A DNA stretch of 64,000 nt from Spirodela intermedia (lineage: Eukaryota; Streptophyta; Magnoliopsida; Alismatales; Araceae). The notes beneath the pieces were generated by a model. It did not search any database and had not been told where the DNA came from. It worked only from the letters and a program-made list of their open reading frames with translations. How positions within the stretch are numbered: position 1 is the first letter of the stretch; each line of letters opens with the position of its first letter. Location: contig LR746273.1 in assembly GCA_902729315.2 (NCBI GenBank), positions 5,802,001-5,866,000 on the forward strand, read 5' to 3'. This document shows, one piece after another, positions 12,701 through 24,759 of this stretch. Made by a program: the position numbers and the translations under genes.

Positions 12701-13478
12701 TCGGGCCCTCACCAAGGGCGACTTCCAGCAGTGTTTCGCCGTCATTGACTCCCTCGGCACCTGGAAGCTCCTCCGCGAACGTGAGGCCATCCTCGACATG
12801 CTCAAGGCCAAGATCAAGGACGAGGCCCTGAGGACCTTCCTCGTCACCTACTCCTCCTGCTACGACTCCCTGAGCCTGGACCGGCTCGCCGCCATGTTCG
12901 GCCTCTCCGAGGACCATGCGCACAGCGTCGCCAGCAAGATGATGATCTCCGAAGAGCTCCAGGCCAGCTGGGACCAGCCCACCCGGTGCATCGTCTTCCA
13001 CAACGTCGAGCCCACCCGGCTCCAGGCCCTTGCCTTCCAGCTCACTGACAAGCTGAACATCCTCGCAGAGAGCAACGAGAGGGCCTACGAGGCAAGGACT
13101 GGTGGCGGGCTCGACGGGCTGCCTCCGCGCCGCCGCGGGGAGGGCCAGGATTACACTGGCGGTGGCGGCGGGGGTGGCGGCAAGTGGCAAGATGGGTCCT
13201 TTTCGGCCTCACAGGGAGGGCGGCAGCAGGGCCGCCCCGGTTATGGTGGTGGCAACCGGTTCGGTGGTGGGCAGCAGGGCGGCGGCGGGTTTTCAAGGGA
13301 CCGTGGTGGGCAAGGTGGCCGAGGCGGTGGCGGCGGTGGTGGTGGCTACTCTTCGGGTTACCATACTGGGAGATACCAGGATGCATATGGCAGGAGCCCA
13401 TATCAGGCGGCGGTGAAGGGTTCACAGCATGAGACCTCGGCTCGGATGGTGAGCCTTAGCAGGGCCGGTAGAGTGTGA
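9797..13478 (+). CDS. EIF3C: Eukaryotic translation initiation factor 3 subunit C
   Basis: Core scaffold subunit of the eIF3 complex, which binds the 40S ribosome and recruits the pre-initiation complex. Exons are 9797-9820 (24 nt, encoding MASRFWTQ), 9946-11754 and 12465-13478, all phase 0, giving 948 residues. The N-terminus has acidic clusters ([12 protein letters not shown], and a long Glu run around residues 175-200). The eIF3c N-terminal domain follows. The junction after RYHEKTPEQ reads into [20 protein letters not shown], as in other plant eIF3c proteins. The PCI domain is about residues 650-810, and [11 protein letters not shown] marks its end. The tail from about residue 842 to 910 is Gly-rich with RGG-like repeats. 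The tiny first exon is easily missed, but its reading frame and MASRFW start match the family. Oddity: exon 3 is almost exclusively G/C at third positions whereas exon 2 is not. Confidence 0.97.
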
Positions 13479-14495
13479 GCAGTCATAGCCCCCCTCTGTC
13501 TGTTTTTCACTGAATCTCTCTCTCTCTCTCTATCTTTCTTCCTATTTTGGGGAACCTTCTGTAACCGAGAATTTATCTTTCTGGGGGGGATTGAGTTTTG
13601 TTGCATGTTGTGTACTTCATTTTGACTAAATTCCATGGACGTCTATACTGAACTCACCGTAGGAAAGTCAATGAGATCAGAGCAGCCCATTATTATGTTG
13701 CCGTAAATAGTAAATGTTGATCAGAGCAAGCCCGTGTCAGATGGATTTCACTGAGGCAAAAATGGCCAAAATCCGTGGGGAAACTCATCCTAATTGAGCT
13801 GGATCACGTCTTCGATTGGGTCCGAGGAATTGGATAGGATTGACCTGCAGAATTAAGTCAGCGGCTCGGGTTGAACAGATCCGATCCAGCTGAAGTCAAA
13901 TGATTGCACAATTCGATCTTAATTGATATTTTTATTAGCATCTTCGATTTTTCCCCTCTAGAAGGAGAAAACTCTTCTTAAATTGGTACAGTTCTCGAAA
14001 AACTTTCAATAGAGAGAGAGCGAGCTCGTAAGGACAGTCGATTGGTCACTGCAGATGATTCACGGCGGCCATAGCTTGAAACTCTTCAGGGATTCAAAAA
14101 ATTAAGATCAATTGACGGATATCTCGATCGAAGCATTCGAGTCAGGCGGTGATCGCAGAATCTTTCGTTTGGGGTTTTGAACACTGCAGGTGCTCGGATA
14201 TCAACAGGAATTCACAAAAAATTGGAGAATCGATCGGCTAGAACCGAAGGATCCCTGCCGCAGGCCGCCCCCAATCTCTGTCTTATTCCATGAAGAGAAG
14301 ACACGGCCGCCACACACAATCGCGGGGTGACAGATAAGAGAAGAAAGATAGGGCAAAATCGGAAACCCTAACGGATCTGAGAGAGGGAGAAGAGGGATCG
14401 ATGTAGGCGGAAGACCCGCCGCCAGCGTAGACTGGACAGATATACAATCAACCGGAAAAGCTCCCAGAACAGATCAGAAACTTCTGCAGATCTGC
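13479..14495. other. Convergent intergenic region
   Basis: This stretch lies between the 3' ends of eIF3c (+) and the small minus-strand gene. A short (CT)n tract at about 13513-13531 falls in the expected eIF3c 3'UTR. The part from about 13900 to 14495 probably holds the 3'UTR of the small gene. No coding sequence is recognised. Confidence 0.5.
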
Positions 14496-14696
14496 CTACC
14501 TTCGGGCGCCGATCCAGGGGGCCATGATCCGCGAAAGACCACGGCGGAGGCTCGAGGAGAGCTGGACGGTGTGGAGGTCTGCCTGCTGGAGGAACGCCTC
14601 CAGCGCTTCCACCAGCAGGCTTAGGCTCCTCACCGGCGGTAAGTACAGCATCAGCGGCGCCGCCGAGAAGGCCACGGCTAAGAACAGCTGCAACAT
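14496..14696 (-). CDS. Small single-pass membrane protein, function unknown
   Basis: A 66-residue frame starting at the ATG at 14696. The N-terminus is a clear hydrophobic segment (MLQLFLAVAFSAAPLMLYLP). An amphipathic stretch with LLVEALEAFLQQ follows, and the tail is basic (LRRGLSRIMAPWIGARR). Length and pattern resemble a family of uncharacterised plant proteins of about 65-70 residues with an N-terminal hydrophobic segment followed by PPIRSL-like residues; I recall this family but cannot verify it. The stop TAG overlaps a possible splice donor (AG followed by GTAGGC), so the true C-terminus could differ. Just upstream on the coding strand lies a (GA)n tract that would be in the 5'UTR. The function is not known. 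Confidence 0.6.
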   Translation of the reverse strand: MLQLFLAVAFSAAPLMLYLPPVRSLSLLVEALEAFLQQADLHTVQLSSSLRRGLSRIMAPWIGARR

Positions 14697-17657
14697 AATC
14701 CTCTCCACCTCTCTCTCTCTCTCTTCCCTCTATGGAAACCCTAGCCAGAACTGAGTCGTCTCCTTCCTCGACCACCACTCCTCTGATCTCCGATGGGCCG
14801 CTCTCCGTCGAGTTTCCAGATGCTTCATTTTTTCCAGCACGAGGGTTTTGTACCAGTCGCTGGTCAACGCTGCCGAAAAGGTCGGCTTCCACCGGCAAAT
14901 ATTTCTTCATTGAAATAATATCGGATAATGATGTCAACGGGCCGGTCCGGGCCGGGCCCGGGAATTTTAACCACTGGGCCTCAGTATCAGTCATTTAAAA
15001 CATTCTAAGATAACCTCAATGAGCCACGTGGACATATAAATCGGATGCGCTCGTACGTTTTTTAATTACATAATTGTCCTTTCAGAAAACGATATAATTT
15101 TCCGTATTTTGTATTCTTCCTCAGGAACGAAGCCAACAGAAGGAGCGATGAGATGACTGGGTATAAATGTAAAACATTTACGTAATGTATACATTTTGTA
15201 ATATTTTAATAATGATTGGGGTATTATTTAAAAATCAAAACAGCTTCCTCCAATTAGGAGCTCTTCGCCTTCGCTCACCCTGGTTTTGCCGGCAGTGTAC
15301 CCCCCCCCCCACCCCCGCCTGTGGGCGGGATTATGAGGTCCTCGGATATCCTGTCATCCATCGTTGGCGGGTTACCCGTTCAGGTAACCCTAAATTTGAT
15401 GCCGTCAGTTTGCCGCCGCCTGTGGTTTTCATATGGCATTAAATCCACTGTTTTCTAATTGTCTTCCTCTTCCCACTAGTTCAGGTGAGCGCGTGATCCT
15501 CGTCCTCTGCGACGACTTTGTTTGGTTCTCTTTCTTGGTCGGTTATTCTACGGTAAAGACTGAATTTCTGTTTAGATCAAAATTTCTTCATCGGATCGTC
15601 TCGTATACCCGGCATATGGATAGTTTGTAGGTTTAGCGATGGATTTTTTGGTTAGCCCGAAGAGGAAAGAATCATCCGTTTCTGTATAATTATTATTGAG
15701 TTTATTTTTTCAAAATCATCGGTTTTAATCTGATTTCGTTTACAGAAAAATATATGTTTGAGGTGACGCCGTCATCGTTTCTACGCTCAACTTTGTTCTC
15801 TTCACTCGAAAATTTAGATCCACCCTTTTGTGGGAGACGAACAAGTTATTTCTCGCTAGGCCATAGGAAATGTATCTGCAAAACATATGGCAAGGAAATG
15901 TTATGTCACTTCCGTTACAATTCTACCTGCTTCCATTTTTAGTGCGTAAGTATATTGGTGCTATTTCAGTAACCGGATATCTGAATTTTTGTGTATGTTT
16001 TTTTCCTTATTATGATGTGCATATTAATCCTGTTTATGTGGGTATCGCCATTGGATCCTGTGTATGTTGGTGGGAAAGGATGGATGAATTTAGTCTTATG
16101 ATTTTTTTTATGGGATTTTAATGGTTATCACTTTGAATCCCATGTTGTTTATCGGTGGTCATGTCCGCTTCCTCCTATAGCTTCGTCATCCTCTTGCTTT
16201 AGACCTTCGTGGGTTTTTCTTTTGGGAAGCGTTATTTAAAATATTCTTTTCTAGATAACTACGGGTCAGTGTGAGTCCTTACAAGATTAGTCTCTCATAG
16301 TTTCACCAGAATGCACTCATGCTAGTAGGATTCTAATGTATATCAATTTGACGGAATTTCCAAATTATTTGCTTCTGGAATAGTGTTATGATACTTCGAT
16401 AAGGCACCCAAGTCCTGCAGAAAATGATTCTAGCATCATTTTGATTATAGGGTCTACTACATCCAACTCGAGATATTTTCAGTTTGCATCGTTTTGTGAT
16501 ATTGCGAGTATCATTCTTGGCTGTAGTCTTTGAACTGTAAGGAAAATAAGATAATCATTTTATAAATATGTTTAGAAAGCATTTCAAGGAGTAATGAAGA
16601 TTTGATAAAATACGTTTCATTTGTGGTTTGATGGATTGCCCATGCATTTTTTCTACGACGTGGACTAATTCAGTTTTTTCCACAGCTATTAGCTGCCTAT
16701 TAATGCCCTTGATTATGTCTATTATTTACATTGGCAAGGTTTACGATGTGAAATATCCGCTTTCATTTTTGACATCCAACGTTACATTTTTTTACTCAGT
16801 GCAAATTTAAATTTAGTCATGGTTCCTTCACTTGACAGACACCACTGGAGGTCATTTTTTTTTAAATTTAAAAGCTCCATTTACAAATTTCTACCTTCTC
16901 ATCTCACCTTTATCCTGGAAAATTATTCATTCTCGTTAAAAAAAAATTGATCAGCTCTTCTGGTGGAATGGACCAACATGACATATTCATTGACACACAA
17001 CACAACTGGGTCGATAATCATACAAACCGTTAGTTTCTTTGGGTTGAAGGGGTTGCTAAACCTACGTTTTTATTTTTTGGTTGACAGAAAAAATCCCTCT
17101 TTCTTCTGATTTATGATTTTCAAGAACATCCATTTATTTCTGATCTATTATGAGTCGTACCTATACCAGGTACGATGCATCCAAGATATGGAAAGTAATC
17201 TCTGGATCTCCAGTATTTGACACCATACCCTGTCTGAGAGAACATTCAGCCTAATCCCTAATTATCCATGCTCTCATGAAAGATCAAGCACATCGTCCAA
17301 TATCAACAGACGGAATGCCTAACCCTCCCCCCAATCGAAATACACCTGCTTTCAGATTGGAATTTATGTACCTGTGCATAGAGAACAAGTGCTGGAACGA
17401 CGACAATAGATTATCATATATAATGGCTGTCATAGTACTTCATCTATTATTACCTTAAGGAGACAGGTCACTATTTCCGTAACCAAGATTTCATTCATAA
17501 GTCAGAGTAGAGGACTAATTGAAAGTAGAATGTGTAGCATGCAAAACATTTTCGAAACTATGATTTTTGAAAACGTATGAAGCATTAAAGATAAATGGTG
17601 TTCTCAGTGGGAAACTATGATAGAGTTATATCTGAAGAAATACAAAACTGCATGCCA
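14697..17657. other. Gene-poor interval, possible uncharacterised transcript
   Basis: The first 300 bases are the presumed promoter and 5'UTR of the small minus-strand gene. At 15240-15500 there is a GC-richer island with a C-tract (15301-15316), followed by a plausible splice donor (TTCAG before GTGAGC, near 15484). After it the sequence turns intron-like and T-rich. No conserved protein can be read from it. The interval nearest 17657 should contain the 3'UTR of the MATE gene. Confidence 0.4.
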
Positions 17658-20600
17658 TCAACGAGAGATTGATAAATGACCGAGGAAGTTCCATGGCCCT
17701 TGCGCAGCACCCATCCTGAAAGTAAAGGTAAATTAATATAAAAGAATTATAGTCAACACATTTGGTTTTGCCGGGAATAAATAATTAATCGGTGAGTGAA
17801 ATTAGTCTTTTTCAGGCCCAGATTAACGCTCTCTTTGTAAAGATACCTAGGATAGAAATATTTCATTCAGATTTGACAACTAAAACTGAAAAATAAGGTA
17901 TTAGATTTGATTATCTTTTATGAGATCTAGCAATAGGACATAAAAATGCGAAATATATGATTATAGCTTGTAGTTTAAGAGTTTTAGAACTCTTCATGAC
18001 GTTTGCCTTCCTCGGAGTGGATATTGCTGGAGGTCTGAGTGGTATAAGGCTGGAAACTTTTGTATACTTAATCAGATAAAACACCTGATTCCATGTTCAT
18101 CCATAATGGGCAATCAGGTTGCCAAAAGGTTATCTATGTCTTGGAGGATATTTCTCCGGATAACTCTGAATGTACTCCTTAAAGGATTCAAGGTTTCTAA
18201 TTCAGCATGAACTGGAACACCGTACCTTATCGTTCTCTTAAAGACTGTGGTTGATTGAAGAGCCTAGAGGAACAAAATACTGGTTGGTAGTTTCAAAATG
18301 TGAAAAACATACAATTAAACTATACTTTAGTAACAGAGGATGGTCCTTTTAACATAGTTGGTCAGAAAGGTGTAAGCCATGTGCAAAAGGTAATCTGACA
18401 TCTGAACCTTAAACAGCTGAACGCTAATTTTATTTTTTCCATATTTCCTCCATTTACTATTTTTTGTATTTACTCGGGGCATGATTTTCATCGGTGTGGA
18501 ATGCCACTCCTATTGACACATCAATAAGATCTTCATAAAAGTTTTAAACTTTTCTGATAATTAAAAATTCAGATACTTTTAAGATTCTAACCAACTCATT
18601 CTTTCTTTATAATCATTTTTATTGTCTCTATTAGTGAAATAATAAATAAACCTATTGAAAACAGGATTTCTTGTGGTGAATCGTTGAAGCAGAGAAATCA
18701 TTCTCTCACTCATTAGTGGTTTATCTAAATGAGTAAATATCGTTTAGAAAAGTTGTTAATGTACCTCCAAATACCCGCAAACATCCGCAAACTTATGTAG
18801 ATTGTTAAAGAAATCCAAATTCCAATGAACCCATGGCTGGAAGAGAGCATAAACAGGGAAATGACGCTGAGAATAGCCACCAGAACCTGAATGGAAGTGG
18901 TTAGTTCATACGCAAGCGAAATAAACAGTTTCTCTTTATTACTTTCCCTAGTGATAGAGGTTTGAATTAATATACCATAGAATAAGCTGAATATATATAA
19001 TCTGATGCTCCGAAGTTGATACCGTCAAAAACGAAGGCCAACGAATTGATTGGTTGTGTAGCAGCCACAAACTGTATGTGATATTAGAGATGCCATTTGT
19101 TAGTGAATGATTTATCCGGATGAAAATCCATGCAGATATCATGTTGTTTTCGAATCTAGAAAGACCTTGTACGTGGATTCATGGTACAGATATGTAGAGA
19201 GCTCAAAGATGTCTCTCAATTTTATCTTTTTTCAGTCGAAAGGGATGAGTCCAAGGTTACTTACCGGTAATACGGTGTGGATTAATTTCTGTACATTCTT
19301 GTCTTTTGTGAATATTCCTGATCCGAACTTCATGCCAATTCCGATAACAGCAGAGAGTCCCAATCCCAGAATAATACCCAACTGTGATGATATCAATGAA
19401 TAATGAATACTTAAGAACTTCAGAAGAATATTTCTGGTAGAATGTGACATGATGCACCTGCAACACACGAGAAGCAACAGCCACTGCTTTCTGATGGTCT
19501 CCTGTGGCAAATGAACTGGCTATGATCGCCTGAAGAAGAATATGAACTCGTTGAATTTTCCATGAAGGTATGAAGTTAGAGGAATTTAATGGTCTCGCAA
19601 ATGGTTTAGTTTACATGATAGAAAAGTGTAGGAATTTGTAGATTTTGACCTGCTGTGATTTTATTGAAATCAGATATGCTGAATAGTTTATTTGAACAGT
19701 TTATTTGTAGATTTTGACATGCTGAATATTATGTGCTTCTACTACAAATGGAAACATTGCCGTGCTAAGAGTTTCTTACCTGCCCTGCAACTGCCAATCC
19801 ATCTGCAATAAGCGATGTTGATAACCAAACCTGCAAACAGACTTGAAATGCTGCCATTGCAATCGGTCCACGGCAAGCAGCAAGTGATGCTGCCAGTGTT
19901 ACACAGAAAGTAACTGCTACTACCCTCGCCAGCAGTAAAAATCCTGTTCATCTCAAAAAATATGGGACCAAAATTAGAGGCGTGGATCCGAATATATTAG
20001 CATGACATAGGAGCATTCTCAGGTTTTCAGACGCCACTATGCAAAGGCTTATATTGAGAGGTAAGATCTAAAGCAAACAAAAGGTTATTTTGTTGGCAGA
20101 CCACAGCAAGGGCTGTGAGGGAAGCTCAAGATATTCTGCTTGCAATCTCAACTACGAGAAGTTCTTTTATGATCCTTCAATTTTTCTTTTCAAAGGCATA
20201 GGTGAACAAGGAAGGTACGTCATAAGGATTTTGAATAAGGATTCTAGTTTATCATTTCATATAAACTGTCTTCCCTGCATCAACTTCTTTTGAGCTTTTA
20301 TTTTCGCTTGCCCTCTCAAGGTGATATTGAGGGGAGGTAGACTGATTTCTTCTATCTACTCCTCTGCACCGCCCAAGGGAGGTACAATGTCTATGTGAAC
20401 TGTTTTAAGTTATGGGTGTGCTGACATATCAGGCGATGTTATGCTGACGGCTCATGCACGCTAACAATGTTGTGATGAAATCCTGAAACGTGGAGGCTAC
20501 AGAAATGGTAAAGAAGTTTCATTCATATATATATGTATATATATTAGTTATTTATTTTTGTGCTAAGAATACAGAACGTACAATTACGTCGTTACTGTCA

Positions 20601-22113
20601 GCATGAGAAGCTGAGCAATGCTGTTGTAAAATCACTAAGTTTCATTAGGAATCGGATAGGAGCAGAGAAAGAAGCATCTTACCACATGTGAGAAAGCGAC
20701 TAAATTTTAGATCTCTGACATCTGATGGAATAACTTGAACTTTGGTTAGTAATCTCCACAGCAGTATTGCCGAAATTAGATACCTACAGTTACCGCATTC
20801 AATAAGAACTCTCATAGAACCACCCCCCACCCCCAATAGAAAAGTAGAAAAGAAATGGATCAATGACAAATCTGTTGAAAGCCATAGAGATTTGGAGTGC
20901 TTACTGAGATATAACATGAGCAATGGCTGCACCAGCGACACCCCAACGTAGGACAAATATGAAAATCGGATCTAATACAATGTTGGTGACATCTCCTGCC
21001 ACTGAATTGTGAAATGAGAAGGGAAAAGAAAAAGAGTAGATTATGGTCTTGAAGCCCATGACGTGAGATGGAACAATATCAGATTGGTAATGCATTCATT
21101 GCTGAAAAATTAAAATAAAATCGATTTTCTAGACTAATTCTCATTCCGAGGAGAGGGAGATTGGTTACAATCTAGTAGTGAATAAAATAAATCGGTTCTG
21201 TGGTAGTGAATCAAGATAGAAAATGAATGCCCTTTGATTCATCCGTGGCCACTTATGATCATGCAAGAAAATTCTTTCAGTGAAATGGAAATTGCATTCC
21301 TACATGCGGTATGAAAAATAATTCCGAAAATAGAAATCGGATGGCTTCGAAATCTTGATAATGTCGGTCACTAAATCTCCAGTTTACAAGTTCAGCTTCA
21401 TTTTCGAGTTCATCTGCTTTTATATATAAAATTGGAAGTTTTCAGAAGAACAGGTTCCCTTCCAGCCAAAGGATAATCACATATTCTACATAACCCAAAA
21501 GAGTGGAAAACTAGGAGCTTCGTCTGTTAGAAGAAAACCCGACAGAGATTCTGAAGCCGGAAGGAAGGCCTGACAGTGAGCTTACCGACGGCATATAGAG
21601 GAGTCTTTGTGTCTTTAAACCCTCTGAAAACCCCCTGCATGGCCAGAGACAGGAGCACGGCAGGAGCACCAATTGACCTCAGTGATAAGTACCGGTGTGC
21701 TCGAGTCATCATAGGTGAACCCTGTCAGATGAAAAGCTTACGTACAAACCCCTTACAGAAGCAGGAGCTTCCTAGCTAAGCTAGTCGGAATGTGCAGGAA
21801 TGAGAATCACGAGAAGGGGAAAAAAAAATGTAGGTTCGTGGTTATGCTCCTGAAAAATGGGGAAACATGGTTGCAGGTGGATGAATAACATGAGTTCTGT
21901 GTCTGCTCCATGCAGGAACGATGGGAATGGGGGAGCTAGTCAATGGAGGCAACCGGCTGTCTCCACTTCTGTTCAATTTTCATTTCCCCATCTGCCCCAT
22001 GCTGCTTAGGTATATTCCCTTATTTCCCCTCTCTGAATTGCATGACATCTCTGAAGGTAGATATATATATATATATAAATGTACATAGAGAGGGAGAGAG
22101 AGGGAGAGAGAGA

Positions 22114-22190
<77 letters not shown>

Positions 22191-23364
22191 GAAATGCTTA
22201 GGCACGTGGAAATAAGGGTCCAAAACCTTTGACCATGGTGATCACAGGTGGAAAGTGTTAATTCTTCAGAGGAAAGTTATTGCCTCTTCCAATCCAATTT
22301 TCACAATGTTATATATGCATGTAAATATATCTATATATATATATATATAGGTTTGTTGTTAATCTTACAGGTTTTACTCCCATGAGGCGCAAGAATGGCT
22401 TTGCTGCGAAGCCAAGCAGCAGAGCCTGAAGAAGCCCGAGCACTGCCCCGACCACCAGCGCTGAGGAAACCGATGGGATGAACTGCCTTCTCTGCCCATA
22501 CACGCAGTCTCTCCTGGGATCCTCTGCATCTGTATGGAACACACAATAATTGTATATATTTCTTTATCATACTTTCCTAAGGACCTTTTAAAACACATAA
22601 ATAAATAAAAACTTTGAAGGGGGATTATTTCAAGAAGAAAAATACTTGCGAAATAATCGCACCATTTTTCAGTGCTCCGCTTTATCTTTCTAAAATAGGT
22701 TTTATATCTATATATATATATATATATTTATAAAGGGTTGTTCTACACATTTCCAGTCCAGAAGTCCGGGAGGGCTGATGGTCATCCTGCACGTGGCAGT
22801 GGGACCCAACCCACTGTGTGTACACAGATTATTTCATATAATAAAAGGCATATAGATCCGAGGCTGAGAGGCTCTTGATCTTGCTGTCACAGCCTGTGTC
22901 CTATGTAGGGATGGATGGCATTTGAGGCGGAAATGTCTACCCACCGGCGGCGGCGGCAGTGGCGATGGCGGAGGAAGCCTTCTCTTGGAGGGCGGCGTGC
23001 TCCTCTGCGACGAAGGAGGTGGTGACGCTGACGATGGGGTAGATGGCCACTTTCGATATCTGATTAAAGACGGCGATGGAGACCCCAACAGCGGCGAGCT
23101 CCACGGGCCCTGCGCTCCACCCAACGAGGTTAGTGTATCTGGATGAACTTTGCTTTTTCGCCCTTATTTTTTCAGTGGGGCGCATGATTTCTGTTGATCT
23201 GGTGTTTTACTGTGCGAATTTTATTTTATTTCATTTTATAAATGTTTTATTTCTTTTCGAAAACAAAGAGAAGTAGACCGGACCCACAATTTTTGGACGA
23301 AGATAAAGGGCAGCAGGATCAGAAACCAAAACCCTGAAAGAAAAATTACGTGCAGATGGAAGAC

Positions 23365-23399
<35 letters not shown>

Positions 23400-23829
23400 T
23401 ACCAATCTGTCCTACAAATACGGTGTCCACCAGTGAAGCAAGAGGGTCGGCCGCCAAGGCCAGAGCCGCCGGGACTGCGATCCCTGCGATCTCCAGGCCC
23501 ATTGCGTCCAGCTTCAGTGCATTCCTTTCAGAGAAGAGAAACTTTATCAGAGATGGAACTTGCATGAACAGAGCTTCTGATCTCCTTCCCCTGCTTTTCT
23601 CTCTCTTCACTGTTGACAAGTCTTCCTGGGTAGGAAGAGGTTCCTACCTTGCATCCTTGAAGAAGATGAAGAGGCCCGTCTTCCGGGGGACTGTTCTGCA
23701 CTCGGCTTCCTTGTCTTCTCCCCCAAGCGGGTCCTTCCCTACTGCTTTGATCTGGGTATCATCATCATCATTCAGAGGAGCTTCTTCGACAGCCATTGGA
23801 GGTTTCTCGGGCTCCTCCGCAGCGGGCAT
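17658..23829 (-). CDS. DTX42/DTX43: MATE-family citrate transporter, FRD3/DTX42-type
   Basis: Multidrug and toxic compound extrusion transporter of the clade that exports citrate, used for iron movement in the xylem (FRD3) or aluminium tolerance (AtMATE). Thirteen minus-strand exons: 23829-23648, 23524-23403, 23109-22945, 22529-22369, 21721-21586, 21001-20905, 20783-20683, 19943-19780, 19529-19458, 19381-19265, 19071-18976, 18886-18765 and 17715-17658. All are GT-AG and the phase closes, giving 530 residues. Diagnostic segments in order: PAALALAADPLASLVDTVFV, VSVTTSFVAEE followed by the long cytosolic loop typical of this clade, LSLAMQGVFRGFKDTKTPLY, NIVLDPIFIFVLRWGVAGAA, VCLQVWLSTSLIADGLAVAG and NSLAFVFDGINFGASDYIY. 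About 12 membrane helices are expected. The N-terminus is acidic and soluble. Exon number and length match the Arabidopsis relatives. Sequence alone does not say whether the role is iron or aluminium related. Confidence 0.95.
22086..22188. repeat. Long (GA)n microsatellite in MATE intron 4
   Basis: About 100 nt of GA repeats, the first third interrupted by GGGAG variants, the rest pure. It lies in the intron between MATE exons 4 and 5 and reads as CT in the transcript. It is the longest microsatellite in the window. Short TA tracts flank it at about 22060-22077 and 22328-22350. Confidence 0.97.
23367..23396. repeat. (GA)n microsatellite in MATE intron 2
   Basis: Pure GA tract of about 15 units immediately downstream, in the transcript sense, of the exon 2 donor site. 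Confidence 0.95.
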
Positions 23830-23858
23830 CTTCTCTCTGCAATGTTTCTTAGCTAGCT

Positions 23859-23862
<4 letters not shown>

Positions 23863-23906
<44 letters not shown>
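23863..23906. repeat. (GA)n microsatellite
   Basis: Pure GA tract of about 22 units, 34 nt upstream of the MATE start codon. If the leader intron is real, it lies inside that intron. Confidence 0.97.
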
Positions 23907-23908
<2 letters not shown>

Positions 23909-24430
23909 AGCGTTAAAACTTACTCAACGAGAAAAAGAAGGAAGTGAGAGGGAGAGCTGAGAGATGAGCATCTTCGGCATCATAGTTGCATGAGGATATC
24001 ACAGGGGTTCTGCTGCTAGCACCGACCTCCCCCGGGTAGCCCGCGACGATGCTGCAGAAAGACCTGGCGGAGCTCTGGAGAAAGGTATGGGGGGGCGTAC
24101 TTGACAGAGACAGAGACGCGTTGTCTCTGCTCTTCGGAAGAGATGCCTTCTTTGTGGGGAATGTGGCCCCATTGGATAGGCCGCGGCTTGGAGAGGCCAC
24201 ATGGCGATGCCCCTCGAAGACAAAGAAACCCTACGCTCCACGTTGACAGGAGACCCCCTTCGCTCCCTCTGAACTGGTTATTAACCACCCTTCCCTCGGT
24301 GGGTTTCCCAGTCAGAGGCCACGAGCCAAGAGTGGGGGGGGCTTAGGGTTTGGTTTGCCGTGGGTGCGCTAGGAGACGGCGACAATGGCGATGGTGCCCA
24401 CTGGCTAACGTGGACGTCATACCTCAACCC

Positions 24431-24459
24431 CTCCTCTCTCTCTCTCTCTCTCTCTCTCT
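24431..24459. repeat. (CT)n microsatellite
   Basis: Pure CT tract of about 14 units. Confidence 0.95.
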
Positions 24460-24624
24460 TCATCGTCATCCAATCACACTGTTCTTCGAGAGGCAGAGGA
24501 CCAGATTGGCCCCACGTCTTCCTTAACATCCCCCCTCCCTCCAGCTCTCCGGGGGAATTCCCATTTTTAGCAAACCCGTACTAGATCCGCTTCACGTCTC
24601 CTCGTCACACTGCGATAGTAAGAC

Positions 24625-24651
24625 CGAGAGAGAGAGAGAGAGAGAGAGAGA
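24625..24651. repeat. (GA)n microsatellite
   Basis: Pure GA tract of about 13 units. Confidence 0.95.
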
Positions 24652-24707
24652 TCAGTAAGGTGGTCTGTAAGGACGTGCATGTGACACGCATGGGGCCAAC
24701 ACGCACA

Positions 24708-24759
24708 CGCGAACACTCGTGCATGAACGCGAAGCAACCCCATGCACGCGCAGTGCGCG
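24708..24759. promoter_or_regulatory. Cluster of four CGCG cores upstream of MATE
   Basis: CGCG occurs at 24708-24711, 24728-24731, 24747-24750 and 24756-24759, within a patch otherwise rich in CACG, CATGCA and ACGC. CGCG flanked by A/C/G and C/G/T is the core bound by plant CAMTA calmodulin-binding factors. The cluster is about 0.9 kb upstream of the MATE start codon. A regulatory role is inferred from motif density only. Confidence 0.35.

Noticed and set aside
12471-13190. 239-codon open frame on the minus strand
   Set aside because: It is exactly antisense to the GC-rich third exon of eIF3c. High GC3 on the coding strand removes stops from the opposite strand; the translation has no recognisable family features.
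14697-14708. GTG-initiated extension of the micro-protein
   Set aside because: GTG is not a normal plant nuclear start; the ATG at 14696 directly precedes the hydrophobic helix.
14368-14994. 208-codon minus-strand frame over the micro-protein
   Set aside because: It overlaps the 66-residue frame out of phase, starts in presumed promoter sequence and reads through a GA tract as RERERGG. It has no domain-like pattern.
21943-22223. Frames rich in Arg-Glu or Ser-Leu repeats
   Set aside because: They are translations of the (GA)n tract on the two strands. The same applies to frames at 34497-34733, 48360-48564 and 61067-61255.
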